Shown here piece after piece: positions 5,561 to 5,863 of a stretch of 5,863 bases of DNA. Source of the stretch: Candidatus Omnitrophota bacterium (GTDB lineage: Bacteria; Ratteibacteria; UBA8468; MWAK01). The DNA lies in the NCBI GenBank assembly GCA_026387085.1, contig JAPLMK010000037.1, forward strand, positions 1 to 5,863, written 5' to 3'. The position numbers and the translations under genes were made by a program. The stretch's first letter is position 1, and every line of letters begins with the position of its first letter. The notes under the pieces are model-generated. The model saw only the letters and a program-made list of their open reading frames with translations. It was not told the DNA's origin and made no database searches.

Positions 5561-5863
5561 ATGGGAATGTGGATTGGACGGGGGCGTAAAGCTCGGCGTT
5601 GTTACGGATTTGATGAAATCGCTTTGGCGCCGGGTGTTAAAACGATTGATCCGGTTGAGGTAGATACTTCCTGGACTTTTGCCGGGCATCAATTTGGACA
5701 TCCGGTCATTGCCGCCGCAATGGACGGCGTGGTAGATGTGCGCCTGGCAGTGGAGATGGGTAAGTTGGGAGGACTGGCGGTTTTGAATCTGGAAGGCATC
5801 CAAACGCGGTATGAGAACCCGGACCAGGTCAAGGAAAAAATTATCAAAGCGCGCCAGAATGAA
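5561..5863 (+). CDS. guaB3: GuaB3-type IMP dehydrogenase family protein, 3' end missing
   Basis: The 101 visible codons run to the window edge with no stop. The N-terminus IGRGRKARRCYGFDEIALAPG (residues 5-25) is the hallmark opening of the GuaB3 branch of the IMP dehydrogenase/GMP reductase family. It is followed by HPVIAAAMDGVVD and KLGGLAVLNLEGIQTRYENP, equivalent to the PxxSxMDxV and LGGxGVxH elements of the TIM-barrel substrate site. Classical GuaB reads VLNLEG differently at that point (typically VIHRN), which favours GuaB3. The catalytic cysteine loop lies outside the window, and the presence or absence of CBS domains cannot be checked. The enzyme acts in guanine nucleotide metabolism with IMP and NAD as presumed substrates. 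The start is chosen by the Shine-Dalgarno at 5550-5553. The 85-base gap before it and its own ribosome binding site suggest separate transcription from the epimerase. Confidence 0.85.
   Translation, partial: MGMWIGRGRKARRCYGFDEIALAPGVKTIDPVEVDTSWTFAGHQFGHPVIAAAMDGVVDVRLAVEMGKLGGLAVLNLEGIQTRYENPDQVKEKIIKARQNE

Noticed and set aside
1..5863. CRISPR array, tRNA/rRNA gene, insertion sequence transposase
   Set aside because: No regularly spaced repeats, no tRNA cloverleaf and no transposase motifs were seen on either strand.

Overview
The window (5,863 bases, moderate GC) reads almost entirely on the + strand. It is densely packed with ordinary bacterial genes. The cut-off first gene encodes a pseudopilin-like protein with a C-terminal H-X9-DG motif. 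Such proteins are abundant in Planctomycetes, Verrucomicrobia, Lentisphaerae, Omnitrophota and allied uncultured lineages. The substrate-binding protein has a plain Sec signal peptide and no lipobox, which suits a diderm with a periplasm. I infer an uncultured diderm of that broad kind; the phylum cannot be fixed from this sequence alone.

Layout: (1) 1-621, 3' part of the pseudopilin-like gene. (2) 623-3386, a three-gene importer of the cobalamin/Fe-siderophore type: periplasmic binding protein (BtuF-like), FecCD permease (BtuC-like) and ATPase (BtuD/FecE-like). The first importer gene starts one base after the pseudopilin stop, so the two are probably cotranscribed. A 110-bp palindrome-rich element fills the gap between the btuF-like and btuC-like genes, and a short GACCC/GGGTC hairpin lies between the permease and ATPase genes. 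(3) 3413-4506, a galactokinase gene broken by a frameshift near 3986-3991. (4) 4540-5475, an SDR-family nucleotide-sugar 4-epimerase. (5) 5561-5863, the first 101 codons of a GuaB3-type IMP dehydrogenase family protein, running off the end.

The binding protein, permease and ATPase form a complete inner-membrane importer. Its ligand (cobalamin, another corrinoid, or an iron chelate) cannot be settled, and no TonB-dependent receptor is visible. Galactokinase and the epimerase are two steps of galactose (Leloir) metabolism, but no galT is present here and the kinase frame is interrupted. Both sugar genes lack a Shine-Dalgarno sequence and have -10-like hexamers just upstream of the ATG, which suggests their own promoters and very short or absent leaders.

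I see no clear novel multi-gene system. The points most worth a second look are the intergenic element with mutually exclusive hairpins before the permease gene, the matched pair of GACCC hairpins, the galactokinase lesion, and the pseudopilin-importer linkage.
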